A stretch of 64,000 nt of DNA from Megachile rotundata. Lineage: Eukaryota > Arthropoda > Insecta > Hymenoptera > Megachilidae. The position numbers and the translations under genes are program-made. The notes beneath the pieces were generated by a model. The model was given only the letters and a program-made list of their open reading frames with translations. It was not told where the DNA came from and did not search any database. This document shows, one piece after another, positions 13,649-25,789 of this stretch (its first letter is position 1; the number at the start of each line of letters is the position of its first letter). The DNA is taken from the NCBI RefSeq assembly GCF_050947335.1, contig NC_134984.1, positions 8,971,926 through 9,035,925 of the forward strand, read 5' to 3'.

Positions 13649-15966
13649 TAGTCTAGAAATTTTTCTTCGAACTAATTTTCGGAAATTTTGTAACACTTCA
13701 ATAGTGCGAGAATCGAACAAATACGAAGTCCTCGACAAAACGTAAGATATTGTAAACTGACCGCGAGCTTACGTATAAATTAATTTTAAACGTAACACGG
13801 TATATATAATTCCGCTGACGCGTAACATTTAAGAAATATTCGCACCTTCGTTCTTATTAACATAGTACGCGAAACATTACTTTTAGTTTAAGTCTTCGTC
13901 TTAGATATGAATATCTAAATACAGGATTAAATCACTATAAACCTTAAATTTGCAAAAGAACTTATATTGTTACTTTTCAGACACGTACAGTTATTTTCTA
14001 TCTCATTCTTTCGTAAAATCATGCGAATTATGTTTTATTCGATCTAGAATAAAGAATATAAAATTTCACTAACGTGGTAATGTCCAAACCAACCATGTAG
14101 ATGGCGGCATAAGCAGAAGACGATTCTTCATGCAGAAGTAAGCTGAAAATGTGTAATGAAACTTTCTTGTACGAGATTTCGTTTTTTGGAAATATCGTTT
14201 TTAATAATTCAAGTAACTATTTAATTTTGTCACTTGTCATTTGTTTTATGATATCGATATGTATATAAAATAAATTGTGATTCAAATAATGCACTGGGCA
14301 AACCAGGCAGCAGTTGTTTCAAAGTGAAGTATACAATTTTTTAATTTATAAATTCAGAAATCTAGAAATTGAAAGATCAGGAAATTTAAAAATCTAAGAA
14401 GGCAGAAGACGACAAATCTAAATATCTAAAAATTTAGAAATCAAAATATCTAGAAAACTATAAATCTAGTAATCTAGTGATTTATGAACTTGCAGAGCTT
14501 TCCAAACTGAGAGATGTCTATATTTGGAAATTCTTAAATTTCAAAAACAAAAATTCTCCAGTTCATCAATGAATAAAATCAGTAGAATTCATAAAATTAA
14601 AAAATTTCAAATGTAGAAACTTTTAAACTTGCAAGTCCAAAAATCATAAATTTCAAAATGTAATAAGAATTATTCGAAAATCTTCAAATGCATTTCTATT
14701 CGAATAAGGAAATAGTCGTTCTCGAATTCTCTTTTCATTAGTCTCTCTTTTAATTCGAAGTCTATATCAGAAGCTTATCCGAATAATATCCAATTATGAT
14801 AAACAATTAATCAATGCACCGTTTCTCTGCATATGTACTATTGTATTGATGTTCTGTCGAAGTAAACAATATTATAATGCGATTATCCAAGCTATACCCA
14901 GATATCTCCGTTTGAACTGCAAACAGTACAGAGGCACTAATTACGAAACTTGTCCCAATCATACAGCTTTAGTATTAAACTTATCAATAAAAATACATAC
15001 ATAAACGTGAACCTTAGCAGTTAAATTATTAACAAATAAGATTTAAAATAAACGACAATTTTAATGGGTTATAATATTGTAAATATCGAAGAACACACAA
15101 TTACTGGTCCAATAATTTTTAACGAGATTCTACTGCAAAATGTTGAGAAACTCTTATCGACTTATTCAATTCGACTGATAATAAAATCAATCAAGATAAT
15201 CGATTAAAGTTAGAAGCGATCTACTGACAAGCCAGGTTAAATCACTACGAGTTTAATCCGATTAAAGTCATAATAGTGTTTGTGAAGCTATCAAACATGC
15301 ACAGAAATCTGTACTGAAGGTAAAATATTTCCATCAACACAAAATTGTTACAGTTTTGCACTCCTCTAATTTTAATTTCCCCGAAATCTCGTACGAGAAA
15401 ATTTACTCGTACACTTTCGCCTTACCTTTGTCAAAGAACATCCTCCAGTTCGCTAATGGACCAATTACAGCACATTAACAAACAAAACACAAAGTCCTTT
15501 CGTACGAAGAGTCCCGTACGAAGGTGATGACAAAACGAGACGAAAGGAACGAACAGGTCAGTGATCAAATTGAAGAATAAACCTCGAGAACAAGCACTGG
15601 ACGTACATAGAGAGAGAGTGCGACTAAAACGTAAAGAGGTGAGGATTTAACGGGCGAACACCTAAGTTAGTCCAGGCTTTAGAAACAAGCGTACACTCCC
15701 GCGGAGGTGATACGTTTTGGCCCACGAATCTCGACACAGAAGCTCAGGATCATAATAGAAAAGGAACGATCCCCTCGACTAGAATTACTTCAGGATTACA
15801 TCATAGTCTCCCTACAGCTGGTCATGCTATCGAAGTCTAACTGTAAGTAAGGACAATCGTTCTCGCAGAACGCTGCACTGCCGGCTGCTGTCGGCTCGTT
15901 ACACCAGCCCTCGGGATGCAACGTGCTCGTGAGGTAACACAGTACATCTAGGATCTCGTTAATGCG
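13649..15966. other. Downstream flank and probable 3' UTR of Cngl; degenerate repeat inside
   Basis: The part next to the Cngl stop (about 15540-15966) is more G+C-rich and less repetitive than its surroundings, and is probably 3' UTR on the minus strand. 14340-14660 is an AAATCTAGAAATT-type degenerate repeat. No other gene is seen. Confidence 0.5.
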
Positions 15967-16560
15967 CTAGGAACCCGGATTCGCGTTTTCGCTGCTTCTT
16001 CGTCTGGCCTCGAGTTCCTGAGCGAGCATCGCCACTTCCCAATTATTGTGCCCTTGCCGACGTACTTCACCCTCCTCTTCGTCGTCGCTGTCGGTCCTGC
16101 CGCTTGCTCTGTCGTCGAACTCGTCCTCGGATCTACTGCTCTCGCTGTTCGATTCCAGGTTGATCGCCACCTCGTCCTTCCACAGACTGTGCGGCACGAT
16201 CGAGCTGGGTAACTCCTGGAGCTCCAGCGTCTCCTCCTCGGAGTGCTCCTCCCACGACCTCCTGTTGTGAGAGCCGGACTCGGTGGTGGGCGAGGAACGC
16301 TTGTAATGTGGTCGAGTGGTCAGAACCGTGTCCACCGAACCGTCCCTCATGAAAGGATGATCCTCACGATCGTCATCCAGATCTTCCTCCAACGAGGCAT
16401 CGTGCTCTGTGCTATCCCCGAGGGAGTCGTCTCCGTTCCGCGACTCACGCTGCTCCAATTCCTGTATCCTCGCCTGCAGCTGCGATATTATCTCGTCCCT
16501 TTTACGGATCTCCAGTTCTAACGACGTAAACTGCCGCTCGAATTTCGTCTGGATGTCCTC
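15967..16560 (-). CDS. Cngl: Cngl-type CNG channel, last coding exon (coiled coil and acidic tail)
   Basis: The frame enters through a TTTCAG acceptor at 16561-16562 and ends with TAG at 15967-15969, giving 197 residues. The first ~35 residues form a heptad pattern (KFERQFTSLELEIRKRDEII and onward through LQARIQELEQ), a likely parallel coiled coil. In CNGA-type channels a C-terminal leucine zipper (CLZ) at this place helps set subunit assembly; that function is inferred here. The remainder is a very acidic, Ser-rich tail with runs such as SEDEFDDR and SDDEEEGE, ending in an Arg-rich stretch. No transmembrane segment is present. Assignment to Cngl follows from the upstream exons in matching phase 0. 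Confidence 0.85.
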   Translation of the reverse strand, partial: EDIQTKFERQFTSLELEIRKRDEIISQLQARIQELEQRESRNGDDSLGDSTEHDASLEEDLDDDREDHPFMRDGSVDTVLTTRPHYKRSSPTTESGSHNRRSWEEHSEEETLELQELPSSIVPHSLWKDEVAINLESNSESSRSEDEFDDRASGRTDSDDEEEGEVRRQGHNNWEVAMLAQELEARRRSSENANPGS

Positions 16561-19500
16561 CTGAAATATCGTCGGTACAGATGAATCGATTGCTCCTTGC
16601 GGAACTGATAAACCAACGCACGGTATTGTATAAATTACCTGTTTAAATTATTGCTATGCTTTGGAGAACGTATCGAGTTCGGCGGAAAGTTCTATTGTCC
16701 GATACCTTTTGCTCGAAAGATATATGCGAGCGGAATATATTGTATTTCTAATAGATCGTTATCATCGTTGGGTTTTGAAAATTTTCAAGTTTGATACGAT
16801 TGGGATATCTTTCAGAACTAATCGACTTATTGATAAGTTTCAGGAAATGTATCGATCAGACTGTTCTGCCAATTTCTACCTATTATTAAATAATACTATT
16901 CTTGCTCGTTTGGCTCGTTGGATTTAACAAATTTTTAAGTGCGTTTGGTTCGAATTTTTGATATTTACACTCGGTTTAAATTATTGCTATGTTGGAGTTC
17001 TTTGAAGAGTATATTAAGATAATTCAGAAGTTCTGTTGTCAATTACAATTTTTCACCTCAATTTTAAATGTTCCCTATGAACTTGTTTTATATAATACAT
17101 CATAAGAAAACTAGTAAAACTAATAAAGTATATTTGGATTTATGAAATTCGATAAATGGATACATTGCACGAATGCACAGAACAGAACAGGGTAAAATGG
17201 ATTATACTTTGTCTTTGCAGACTTTTTTGAAGAGATTTGTAACGGGAAATGGATAACGTATAATAATATCAAGAAAAAATGTGCTAACTTTCAACGTGGA
17301 CAATCATTCTCTCTGTCTTCATCAGGGAAAAATAATGCTTTAAACTCGGTGGGTCATTAAAGAACCGATACGATTTGAACTGTTGCAACCTGGCGGCATT
17401 TACAGATAAAAAGTGCTGTGATCAGCCGAATCGACTCGATAGAAAGAATTAAAGTGAACTATTGATAGTGATAGATATGAAGGTTGCGTCATGAAAGTCG
17501 CATTTCATCATGACTAAGATTAACATTAAATATTATTAACACTTCATAGAAAAATAAGACAATAAAATGGTGATTTGTCGAATATTTCAAATATTTTAAC
17601 TATAATCTGAAGCAATAAGTTATTACTCATAATCTTGATTTTGCATAATTTTTATAAAACATTTTGTGCAGAAAAGTAAGGCAATGGAATGGTTGTGCAT
17701 TTGAAGAATATTAGGGTAAAAGGAAGAAGATTTATGTTGAAAATTAATAAATTGCCAGATAAATGTAGAAATATTGTGCTATTTTAAAAGATTCATTTCT
17801 CTTAAAAGACAATAAGAAAATAGATGGGGATTTGTAGGAAAGTAAATATGGACGCTGTGATTGTCCCTCTCGTGGCAAATATGGGAAATACCACTGTAAG
17901 ATGTTGCAGATTTTCATTTATTTACGAAATCAACTGCCATGACTTCGTTAATAATAATATTCCTTGATCAAACGTAGTCTAAAGAAGTTATATTTTCTAA
18001 AAATACACATTTTTTAGATCTCAATTTCATTTAGTATACAAAGTCTGTACTGCCATTTTGAAAGTTTAAAATTCAAATTAATGATGCACGAATCGACTTC
18101 TGATAGGAATATACGAACATACTAGATTAATTAATAAATATATACATGTACATGTATTTTTTAAGCTAAGAGCGATTTATAATACTTTTGTGTAATAAAA
18201 ACTGACGAACATTTTTATTTTTCATTTTCTTTTTACCGTCAAACAGTTTGCTTTTAAAAAAAAAACAACTATCTTTGTGTCCAACTGCGAGATTTATGTT
18301 AAAGTTATGAAAACACTTTTTAATTTTTTAATGAAATTTAAAGTAAAACGTCAATCAACTGAAATATTGAGGATTAAAATACTTTTAATTATTTCAGGTC
18401 TTCTATATATGTCATGTCTTGTTATTTAATTCGTTCAATTTATTCAAACATTTCAATTCAACGTATCACTTGGGACACATCTAATTGCAAGTTAAAATGG
18501 GAACTTTTACATATTCATAGATCACAATTTATCGCGTTAATTTGAATATCGTGATTGCTGGACGTGAACGTTCGAATTTGCGAACTTGCAAGTTAACCCA
18601 TTGACTGCCAGACATATTTAGAGTGCGTTGCCCTGGGTGCCAAGGTTTTATTTTGAAGAATACATGAAATTTTACAAAATATAATTATATTAAGTTACTG
18701 ATATAATATTGTAATAGCATTTACAGTAATAAATAGCATTTTTCATTCACCTTTTTAAAATATTTTTAACTGAAATGGCCATTTGTAATTAATCTAAAAT
18801 TGCAGCACGCACTACGAGATATCTCGTAGCTGGCAGTTTTGATACACACGCTTACTACGAGATATCTCGTAGCTGGCAGTCAATGGGTTAAGAGGGTTCG
18901 GTTATCATCGGTTAGGTTAGGTAAACGAGTAATATATTAGTGACTTGTAAACAGAGCGAATAATATGTAAATAGAACGAGGTTATAAGCGGTTTCAAAGC
19001 AAACTTGTTGTGAGTAAGGCTGTTAGAAACTGTCAACTTCGTAGTTGCAAACTTTTCGAAGGAAATTACTTTAAACTAACAGCAAGAAACTTTAAAGTTC
19101 TCTTAGCTTTTAAAATTACATTTCGATATCTAGATCTCGTTGAATTCTTCAACAAATTACGTATTTTAATTTTCCTGTTTTGAAAGAAAGAACATCCACT
19201 AATAAATTTTAGAAAATTATTAATTTATTATATAAAACCTATTCTTTGATATCTATTCAAAATTATAGAGATTGTTAAAACATGTCTACCTAATAATTGA
19301 TTCCTTTAATTATTATTCTAAATTTAAGAAAAACCATTATTCTTCTTCCACTTTTTTACCAAAAAAATGCTAAAATATTTCACTGCGCAATAGACAAGAC
19401 TGACAGAAATTCACCCTTTCCCATCAAATTAGGAGCATTTTTAAATAGAATAGAATTTCGCGAAGTTCTGCAAGATTATATTAATAAAGTAACATTTAGA

Positions 19501-19628
19501 ATAATATATTGTCTTTTTCGTTCCGCGAACTTTTCAGGCTTCCCCGAACTCAGTTAACTGATCAAAAAATCGATTCGGCGATGAAAGGGTTAAGCTGCCG
19601 GCAAAGTGACGGGTAGAAAAGAACTTAC
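16561..19628 (-). other. Cngl intron (3,068 bp) with a TTAA MITE
   Basis: Bounded by GTAAGT at 19628 (reading down) and TTTCAG at 16561. It contains the piggyBac-type MITE at 18597-18887. The open frames at 16661-16927 and 19297-19557 look like chance. Confidence 0.75.
18597..18887. mobile_element. piggyBac-type TTAA MITE with repeated palindrome
   Basis: Flanked by TTAA at 18593-18596 and 18888-18891. The perfect terminal inverted repeats start CCCATTGACTGCCAG. The perfect 18-bp palindrome CTACGAGATATCTCGTAG occurs at 18812-18829 and 18855-18872, each time followed by CTGGCAGT, which matches the TIR. 291 bp, no coding capacity. Confidence 0.9.
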
Positions 19629-20105
19629 CAGACGACCCTTAACGATTTCTCTGATACCAGACACCAACTCTCCCATGTATTCCTCTTCTCGTGGCCGAGA
19701 TGATACCATTTGCAGGTTACCTCCGCTGCCCAAAGGACGGAAACTGAGTTTATTGGGCGGTGGCAGTGAGGCCTGCTCCTGGGAATCGGACAACTGAGAC
19801 CCAAGCGGATAATTTCCCGGGATCTGCTCGGACGGTGGACTTTGCAACGTATACTTGTTAAATGTGACACTTTTCGACAGTTTCGAGTGCCTCGCGGCGT
19901 AGCCTTCTATAGTTGGTGCTCTCATTAATTTTCGTAATTCGGCAGTGGCCGCTTCGCGGTCCGGCGTGCTTGTAGCCGAAGTCTCCGAGCTTCCGGTTCG
20001 ACTTCCGGCTGACAGCTTCTTCAGAATGCTCTTCAGGTTCCGCCTCTCCAGCGTCTCATTCTCAGGCGATAATTGATCCGACGGCGACGCCGAAGTTCGT
20101 CGATG
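19629..20105 (-). CDS. Cngl: Cngl-type CNG channel, penultimate coding exon (disordered tail)
   Basis: The acceptor is CCTCAG before CAT at 20105, the donor is CTG|GTAAGT, and the exon is 159 codons, phase 0 at both ends. The protein is Ser/Thr/Pro-rich and mostly disordered. Visible short motifs are SILK at exon residues 26-29 within RNLKSILKKLS, and KSVTF at residues 78-82. These fit the SILK and RVxF docking signatures of protein phosphatase 1 partners, in the usual order. Several SP and TP sites (SASPSD, LSPENE, STPDRE, QSPPSE) could be phosphorylated. The reading frame could start at an ATG inside the upstream intron (20162), but the splice site and continuity with the neighbouring exons argue against a separate gene. 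Confidence 0.85.
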
Positions 20106-20628
20106 CTGAGGAACAAACATTTCAGAGTGATTAGAAATTGAAAGAAGAGCAATCGGTATCAAACACGGAATTTCATTTTGATCTTGACACGATCAACTTT
20201 AAAGGACAATTTCCTAAATCACTTAATTCTTAAATCTTTCTCAAAGGTATGAATACTTATGTGCAATAAAATTTGTCTTTCGGTATATAAACTTTTCATC
20301 GATAACCTTTTAAGAAAATTATAAAAAAAATTTACTTACAAAAGAGGGAACTTGATTAACAAAACGGTGAATTTGTGAAGGGCTGAATTTCATTTGCAGA
20401 AACATGACTTAATTTGAAGCGTAAAAAAGAATACAACGAAAGGATTAATTTATATTTGAAAATGGAGAATACGATTTGCAGTTAATATAGGTAATGATGA
20501 AGCGTTACCTCGAAATAAAGAGAATATAAACCACAAAAAGATTAATTTGAAATGCAGAACCTATAATCCCATCATTTTCTCCATTTTCGCAAACAATTGG
20601 TACCACGATTCGTCGAAAATTTCCCTAC
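20106..20628 (-). other. Cngl intron (523 bp)
   Basis: Donor CAG|GTAGGG at 20628 and acceptor CCTCAG at 20106-20107. No other feature is seen. Confidence 0.8.
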
Positions 20629-21281
20629 CTGATTCAGTTTCTCCAATTTCCTGGCGTACTCGATAGCGCAGGCTTCCGAATGACTTCTGGTTAGATTCCC
20701 ATCAAACTCGATCTCGGTATTTTCGCCGCAGTCGAGGCTGGAACTTCTAACCGCTTTCTCGAGTTCCGCCAACTTCTGTCTCTCGTTCAATATCTTCAGC
20801 TTCTTGACGAAAGGTAGTCCGCAATATTCCGGCGACAGATCATCGACAGACGCGTACATCTTCGTCTGTTGTCTGAGGTGCACCAAACTCTGCTTCAGCT
20901 GTAACCTCCTCAGAGGCGGGCTCATTTGAGGTGAGTTCTCTTTGTTCGTTATGGAGGCGTCTTTCAGCATGGCCCACGGTTTCTTCACGTTCGAACCGTT
21001 CGTCGATTCCACGTTCGAGCTACTTGTCGGTGACTTGACGGTCTGTTCAGCCGAAGCTTGTATCGAGAGTTGCTTCACGGGTTTGGGTGTCGGTTTGGGC
21101 GAAGACTCCTGCGACTCTTCAGGAATGACGTTCTTTGGAAGCAGAGGTTCCTTGGTGGGTGCTTCTTTGTCTGCTTGAGCCTCCTGCTCGTTTTTCGCCT
21201 TCAGCAACAGTATTCTCTGGAAGAACGGTAAGTTTGGGTTCATAGGGTTCTGTGCATCCGGTAATGGCTGCTGCATCGGCG

Positions 21282-21322
<41 letters not shown>

Positions 21323-21838
21323 TGTTCCGGAGAGTGCACCTGCGTTTCCATCAAATTCCGACGCTCCTCTCGTTCCTCCTTCTCTTTTAATAATTTTAGT
21401 CTCGCGAGCAGAGGCAGACCTGCGCCGAGAGGCGATATGGGTGGTTCTTGGGTGTTCGATGCGGACGCGTCCTGACCGTTGTCCACCTTCTGCTGTTTCT
21501 TCAGCGTCGGTGCCTTCGACGTCAACGGTTGAAGCTCGAGACTCTCTTCCGGCCTGGTGTTTCTTCTACTTTTTCGCAACGCGTTCTTCAAACCCTTCAC
21601 GTCGCTTTTCAGTTTGTCGACGATTCTTTTGCCCGTGCTGTTGTCGGAGGAATCGTGACCGGGGGATGTAGGCTGGCGCGTTGCTCTTGCCACCTTCTGA
21701 GCCTCCATTAACCGCTTCCTACCGAGGTTTTGCAGGATTTCCTGGGCTTCTGGGTAGTCCTTCATCGCGGCAAGCACATCCTCGCGAGAAAGGCTGAACA
21801 GCTCGGAGTAGCCTACAGAACGAACGTCCGCTGTGCGT
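20629..21838 (-). CDS. Cngl: Cngl-type CNG channel, exon with end of CNBD and long Q-rich tail
   Basis: The acceptor TTCCAG precedes base 21838. The first base completes a Lys codon begun in the CNBD exon, and 403 codons follow. The start carries the end of the phosphate-binding cassette and the C-helix of the cyclic-nucleotide-binding domain (RTADVRS, then GYSELFSLSREDVLAAMKDY). The Thr after Arg is the residue that favours cGMP in the family. Next come a basic stretch (KSDVKGLKNALRKSRRN), a 14-Gln run (21283-21324, eight CAG in a row) and three copies of a motif: LPLLARLKLLKEK (21379-21417), LPFFQRILLLKAK (21193-21231) and LPFVKKLKILNER (20779-20817). The tail is Ser/Pro-rich. The donor is CAG|GTAGGG. 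Confidence 0.9.
21283..21324 (-). repeat. Coding CAG/CAA repeat (14 Gln) in the Cngl tail
   Basis: On the coding strand, eight consecutive CAG codons are followed by CAA, CAA, CAA, CAG, CAG and CAA. The uninterrupted CAG run is the part most likely to vary in length between individuals. Confidence 0.9.
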
Positions 21839-23984
21839 CTGGAATTGCGAGTTTATTCGTCAGGCTTTATACAGAGTTTGTAACAACTTCAAGTATCTCG
21901 AAAATATTTGAGAAATGATAGTCGCGTGAAATACAGATGCTAATTGTTTCGGTGCTAGTTTGTTTTTACACCTTTTAGTGAAGTGCCTTGTTAGCGAATT
22001 CAGATAAAGCGTGAATTTTTATTTTTTCTTTAGTGAGAAGGTATGAAGAGGTATTAGTTAAAATACATTATGAGATATTATAAAAACATCTGTTAATATC
22101 TACAAATATCTAAATAATTCAGAATATGTAAATAATTATTGAGTCAGAGTTAAATAAACCGTGATATTTTGCAGAAAAATGTATTAGCAGAGATTGAAAT
22201 GGATACTCATCAAGATATTAAAAATTTGTGTGATGAATAATTTACGAGTTACTTGAAGTCTAAGGCTCATCTTGTGCGGATAGAACTTTTGAAAATATTC
22301 TTTTTTATATTAATGGCTGTACGCTTTAAAAATCAGTTTAACAGGGTAACTCGCTACGGATGTTGGTGATTGATGCTACACTTGTCGCATCCTTGATGAT
22401 TGATCGTTTAGCTATTTTTTTCTCGTTTGGTTATATTAAAACGCTCGTAACGTGTTATTTCTCGTAAATGTAACATTAATCTCGTGATTAATAATGAAGG
22501 CAAGGTGCTGAATACTAAATGCGTTGATACAAGATTGAATACTTTTACTAACGAAAATTTAAAAAATAGTATTATGGTTCATCCTCGATGATGCGAATAT
22601 TAATAGTTGTTGAATAAAACAGTTTTGGCAATGTACATCTTAATTAATATTATTGCAAAATGTGATAAATTATATTACATCTTTCTTTCTTTTCTGTACT
22701 TTCCTTTGAAAAAAATGACTGTAACTACAGTTATAAAAGAGTACCTAAAATTTGCTGTACTTTTGAATCATTGAATTGTCGACCAAATTTGCAAAATTGT
22801 TGATGCTCTATATTTTAGTTATTCACTATACAAGAAACCACAATTAAGTCCTGCTTAATTATTCAGTTGGTAACACTGTCATACTTACGCAATTCGATTT
22901 AAGTATACATGATAAATTAATGGCAGAATTGAAGAAAATGTTTGCAAAATCAGAAATAGTAAAATGTATTATGAACAAATAGATTTGACCTGATAAAATG
23001 TTGCCGCTGCAAACTTATCGAAAAATGAATAAAAAATTCGTAGAAATCTGCGACAGCAGTATTTTAACAATTTGTTAAATCCAGCAATCGTAAAAAAATT
23101 TACCCGTTTCAACAATAACATTTTCATCGCGGCACAAAAATGGATTACGGCAGTCGTTCTTTCGGTTATAAAAGTTATCGATTAACAATCAGCTGAACGA
23201 TTTTTAAAATGAAATTGTTCAATGTCGTCGTAAATTACCAAACAGCAAACAATATTTTAAGTACAGTCCATAGGTGTGGAACAATAAAATTGAAAAGAGA
23301 ACAAAATGCGAACAGCGTAATATATGTGTCAGGGTTAGAAAATGCGGAAAAGTGAAAAAAGAGGACAAATGAAACGTGGTTTTATCGATTTCGGTTTTCG
23401 CTCCATTGCCGTATTTTCGACGAGCCCAATATTTCAGCCATACGCTTTCTGCGTACAATTTTTCGCAGTTTGCATCAAATAAAAAGATCACAGAACTTGC
23501 AGCGGGTTCGTTCATTGGAAAACAAAACAACGAGACTTTTTTGAAAATTTGTACACTTCGCTAGCATTCGTATTGTTTCATAATATGATACGAGCAATAT
23601 TTACATTTTTTAACTCTTCAAATATCTAATTTTCGTTTGAATATGGTTTTTTGCCTAGTTACAATTTGTATTTAAATGAATTTTAAATATAATAAGCAAT
23701 TTATATTAAACTGAGATAAGAATAATAATATTCAAATTTTATTCAAAATATGCTTGATATTTTTCTGCCTAATTAAAATTTATATTTAAATGAAGTTTAA
23801 ATATGACAAGTAATTTTTGCTAAATTGAAAATAAAGAAGTTAGTATTTATGCTTTATTTTTTAATTGATAATTTTGAAAAATCGTGTTCAGATTACTGTG
23901 TTTGAGGTAGTAATTTTTGTACTTATATATTGAGCGACCATTTTATTAAGAAAATGTATAAATTAATATAAAATTCTATATTCC

Positions 23985-24860
23985 CAAATTCTGACGTTCT
24001 CAAATCCTTATATCTCCAAATTCTTATTTCCCCAATTTTCATGCCTCCAAATTTCTATATTCTTGATTTCCCAGATTACCAAATTTCTAAATCCCCAAAG
24101 TTCTATATCTCCAAATTCCTACTTCTCCAAATTTCTATACCTCCAAATTTTTATGACCTCAAATTTCTATATCTCCAAACTTTTATGACACTAAATGTTT
24201 GTCCTCTAATTCCTAGATTACCAAATTCCTATAAGGTGAGGTGGGGTAAGTTCGTAAACGGGGCAAGTGCGTATACAGGCTATTTTTATTACAATATGAG
24301 CGAAATTTCTCCATTTAGTATGTATGTTTCCTTGTTCTGTTTCACTATATCCCCTTTTATATTTCAGCTAAGAGTACTTGTTTGCAGTATAGAGTACTTG
24401 CATAATGCAGTAAAAAGCATTTTATAGCAGATTTGTTAATAATTCTGCTCTTGCCCCATTGCACGTGAAATAAAGTTTCAAAGTATTTAACTTCAAGTTA
24501 CGCTCTTACCCCATTTTCGGGGAAAGTGCAGAGTAGTTGACATTTTAAACAATTTCCTATCAAAATCAAAATGTACAAGGAAATTTAAGGTCCTAGTTAA
24601 TATTAATTAAATAGTAGTAATTGTGCAAAGCGTTCGATATCGACAGCGTTAAGTATTTACATAGCAGACTGAAAATACTTACGTTTAAATACCAACTTTA
24701 CAAAAACCAGTCTGCACTTACCTCGCTTCACCTTACTTCTAAAATTTCTACATCCCCAAATCTCTATATTTCCAAATCCCTAAATATCTATATCCATTTA
24801 CCTTCAAATCCTTAGATCTTCAAATTCCTATACTTCAAATAATTTCTAAATTCAGAGTTT
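23985..24860. repeat. CCAAATTCCTATAT-type minisatellite, interrupted by a MITE
   Basis: Two blocks (23985-24231 and 24736-24860) of the same loose 10-14-bp words (CTCCAAATTCCTA, CCCAAATTTCTATA) are separated exactly by MITE copy 3. The array therefore existed before that insertion. Confidence 0.75.
24234..24733 (+). mobile_element. ~500-bp TA-flanked MITE, copy 3
   Basis: Same orientation and near-identical sequence to copy 1. TIRs are AGGTGAGGTGGGGTAAGT and the inverse of AGGTGAAGCGAGGTAAGT, with TA at 24232-24233 and 24734-24735. Inserted in a minisatellite within a Cngl intron. Confidence 0.93.
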
Positions 24861-24993
24861 AACCTTGAAAATCCCAGAAATCCCTAAAAATCTGTAATTG
24901 GGAGCCAGCTCTGTATCGTTCCGTGTTTTTAGGAAGGATTTGCTGTTGACTGTACATGTGCAGAATAATAGAGAGCTATAGTTAGATGCTTAC

Positions 24994-25217
24994 TTGTTTA
25001 ATCCGTCGAGGTTCAGGATGCCAATCTCTCCGAAGAAGTCCCCGGCCTTCATGGTAGTTAAAACTCTTCCTGTTTCGCTGATCACTTCTAAAATTCCATC
25101 CGCTATTATGAACATCTCTCTGGCTACTTCACCCTTCCGGCAGATCGAATCACCGGGTGTAAATATGTAAGCCTTCATTTTCAGAACGAGATCGTGCAAA
25201 AATTCTGGTTGACATTC
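24994..25217 (-). CDS. Cngl: Cngl-type CNG channel, cyclic-nucleotide-binding domain exon
   Basis: The acceptor TTTCCAG precedes GAA at 25217 and the donor is AA|GTAAGC. The exon is 224 nt and carries two bases over to the next exon. It encodes the body of the CNBD: an A-helix beginning ECQPEFLHDLVLKM, then the beta-roll with TPGDSICRKGE and MFIIADGILEVIS, and the phosphate-binding cassette start FFGEIGILNL. These are the classic glycine and acidic positions of CNG channels (cGMP/cAMP binding on the cytoplasmic side opens the cation pore). Similarity is much closer to CNG channels than to PKA/PKG or HCN channels. It joins in frame to the C-linker exon at 44025 across an 18.8-kb intron. Confidence 0.95.
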
Positions 25218-25789
25218 CTGGAAACAGAGAACAAGGATTGATGTGAATCGAATCATTGAAAACTTATCATTTTTAGTTTTTTTTTGTCGGATGTTTCAAT
25301 TTTTGAGAAGTCGAAACGGGTGTTCAAATTATAAATTAATGTACACATTAAATCTTCATGTTGATGAAAATTAATGGAAATTTCAAGAAATTTTGAAAAG
25401 TTTTTTTTCTAAAATTTTCTAGTTAAAAAGTTTCATGATTTTTTAAAATTATTTTCTAAATTTATTTTCTTTTTTTATTATTTATATTCATTTCTATTAT
25501 CTACTATTTTCTATTATTTATTATGATTGTTTTTTATATTGTATATATTAACAGTATTGCTCATTTGAATATGTTTAAATGTCACTATAAATTTAGTTAA
25601 CAAATATTTATTTTAAATTGTATTAAGTTAATAGTTTGTTAAGTGCAAACGGTTAAAATTAGGAAGTTAGATCAGAGCTTCCTGTAACGTCGAAACCTCG
25701 AAACCTCTCAAAACAGAAAAAGTTTCGAGAATTTGAAACCTTGTACAATTTTTGTAATTCGATACTCTCGAAACGCAGGTAAGAAGATT

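Larger units (their letters stand above)
21839..24993 (-). other. Cngl intron (3,155 bp) with a minisatellite split by a MITE
   Basis: Donor AACAA|GTAAGC at 24993 and acceptor TTCCAG at 21839-21840. It contains the degenerate repeat 23985-24231/24736-24860 interrupted by MITE copy 3. The open frames at 23219-23564 are unrecognised. Confidence 0.75.

Noticed and set aside
20106..20162. Start of the Cngl penultimate exon frame at an ATG inside the intron (20162)
   Set aside because: A CCTCAG acceptor at 20106, and phase agreement with the exon at 20629, place this part of the frame in an intron.
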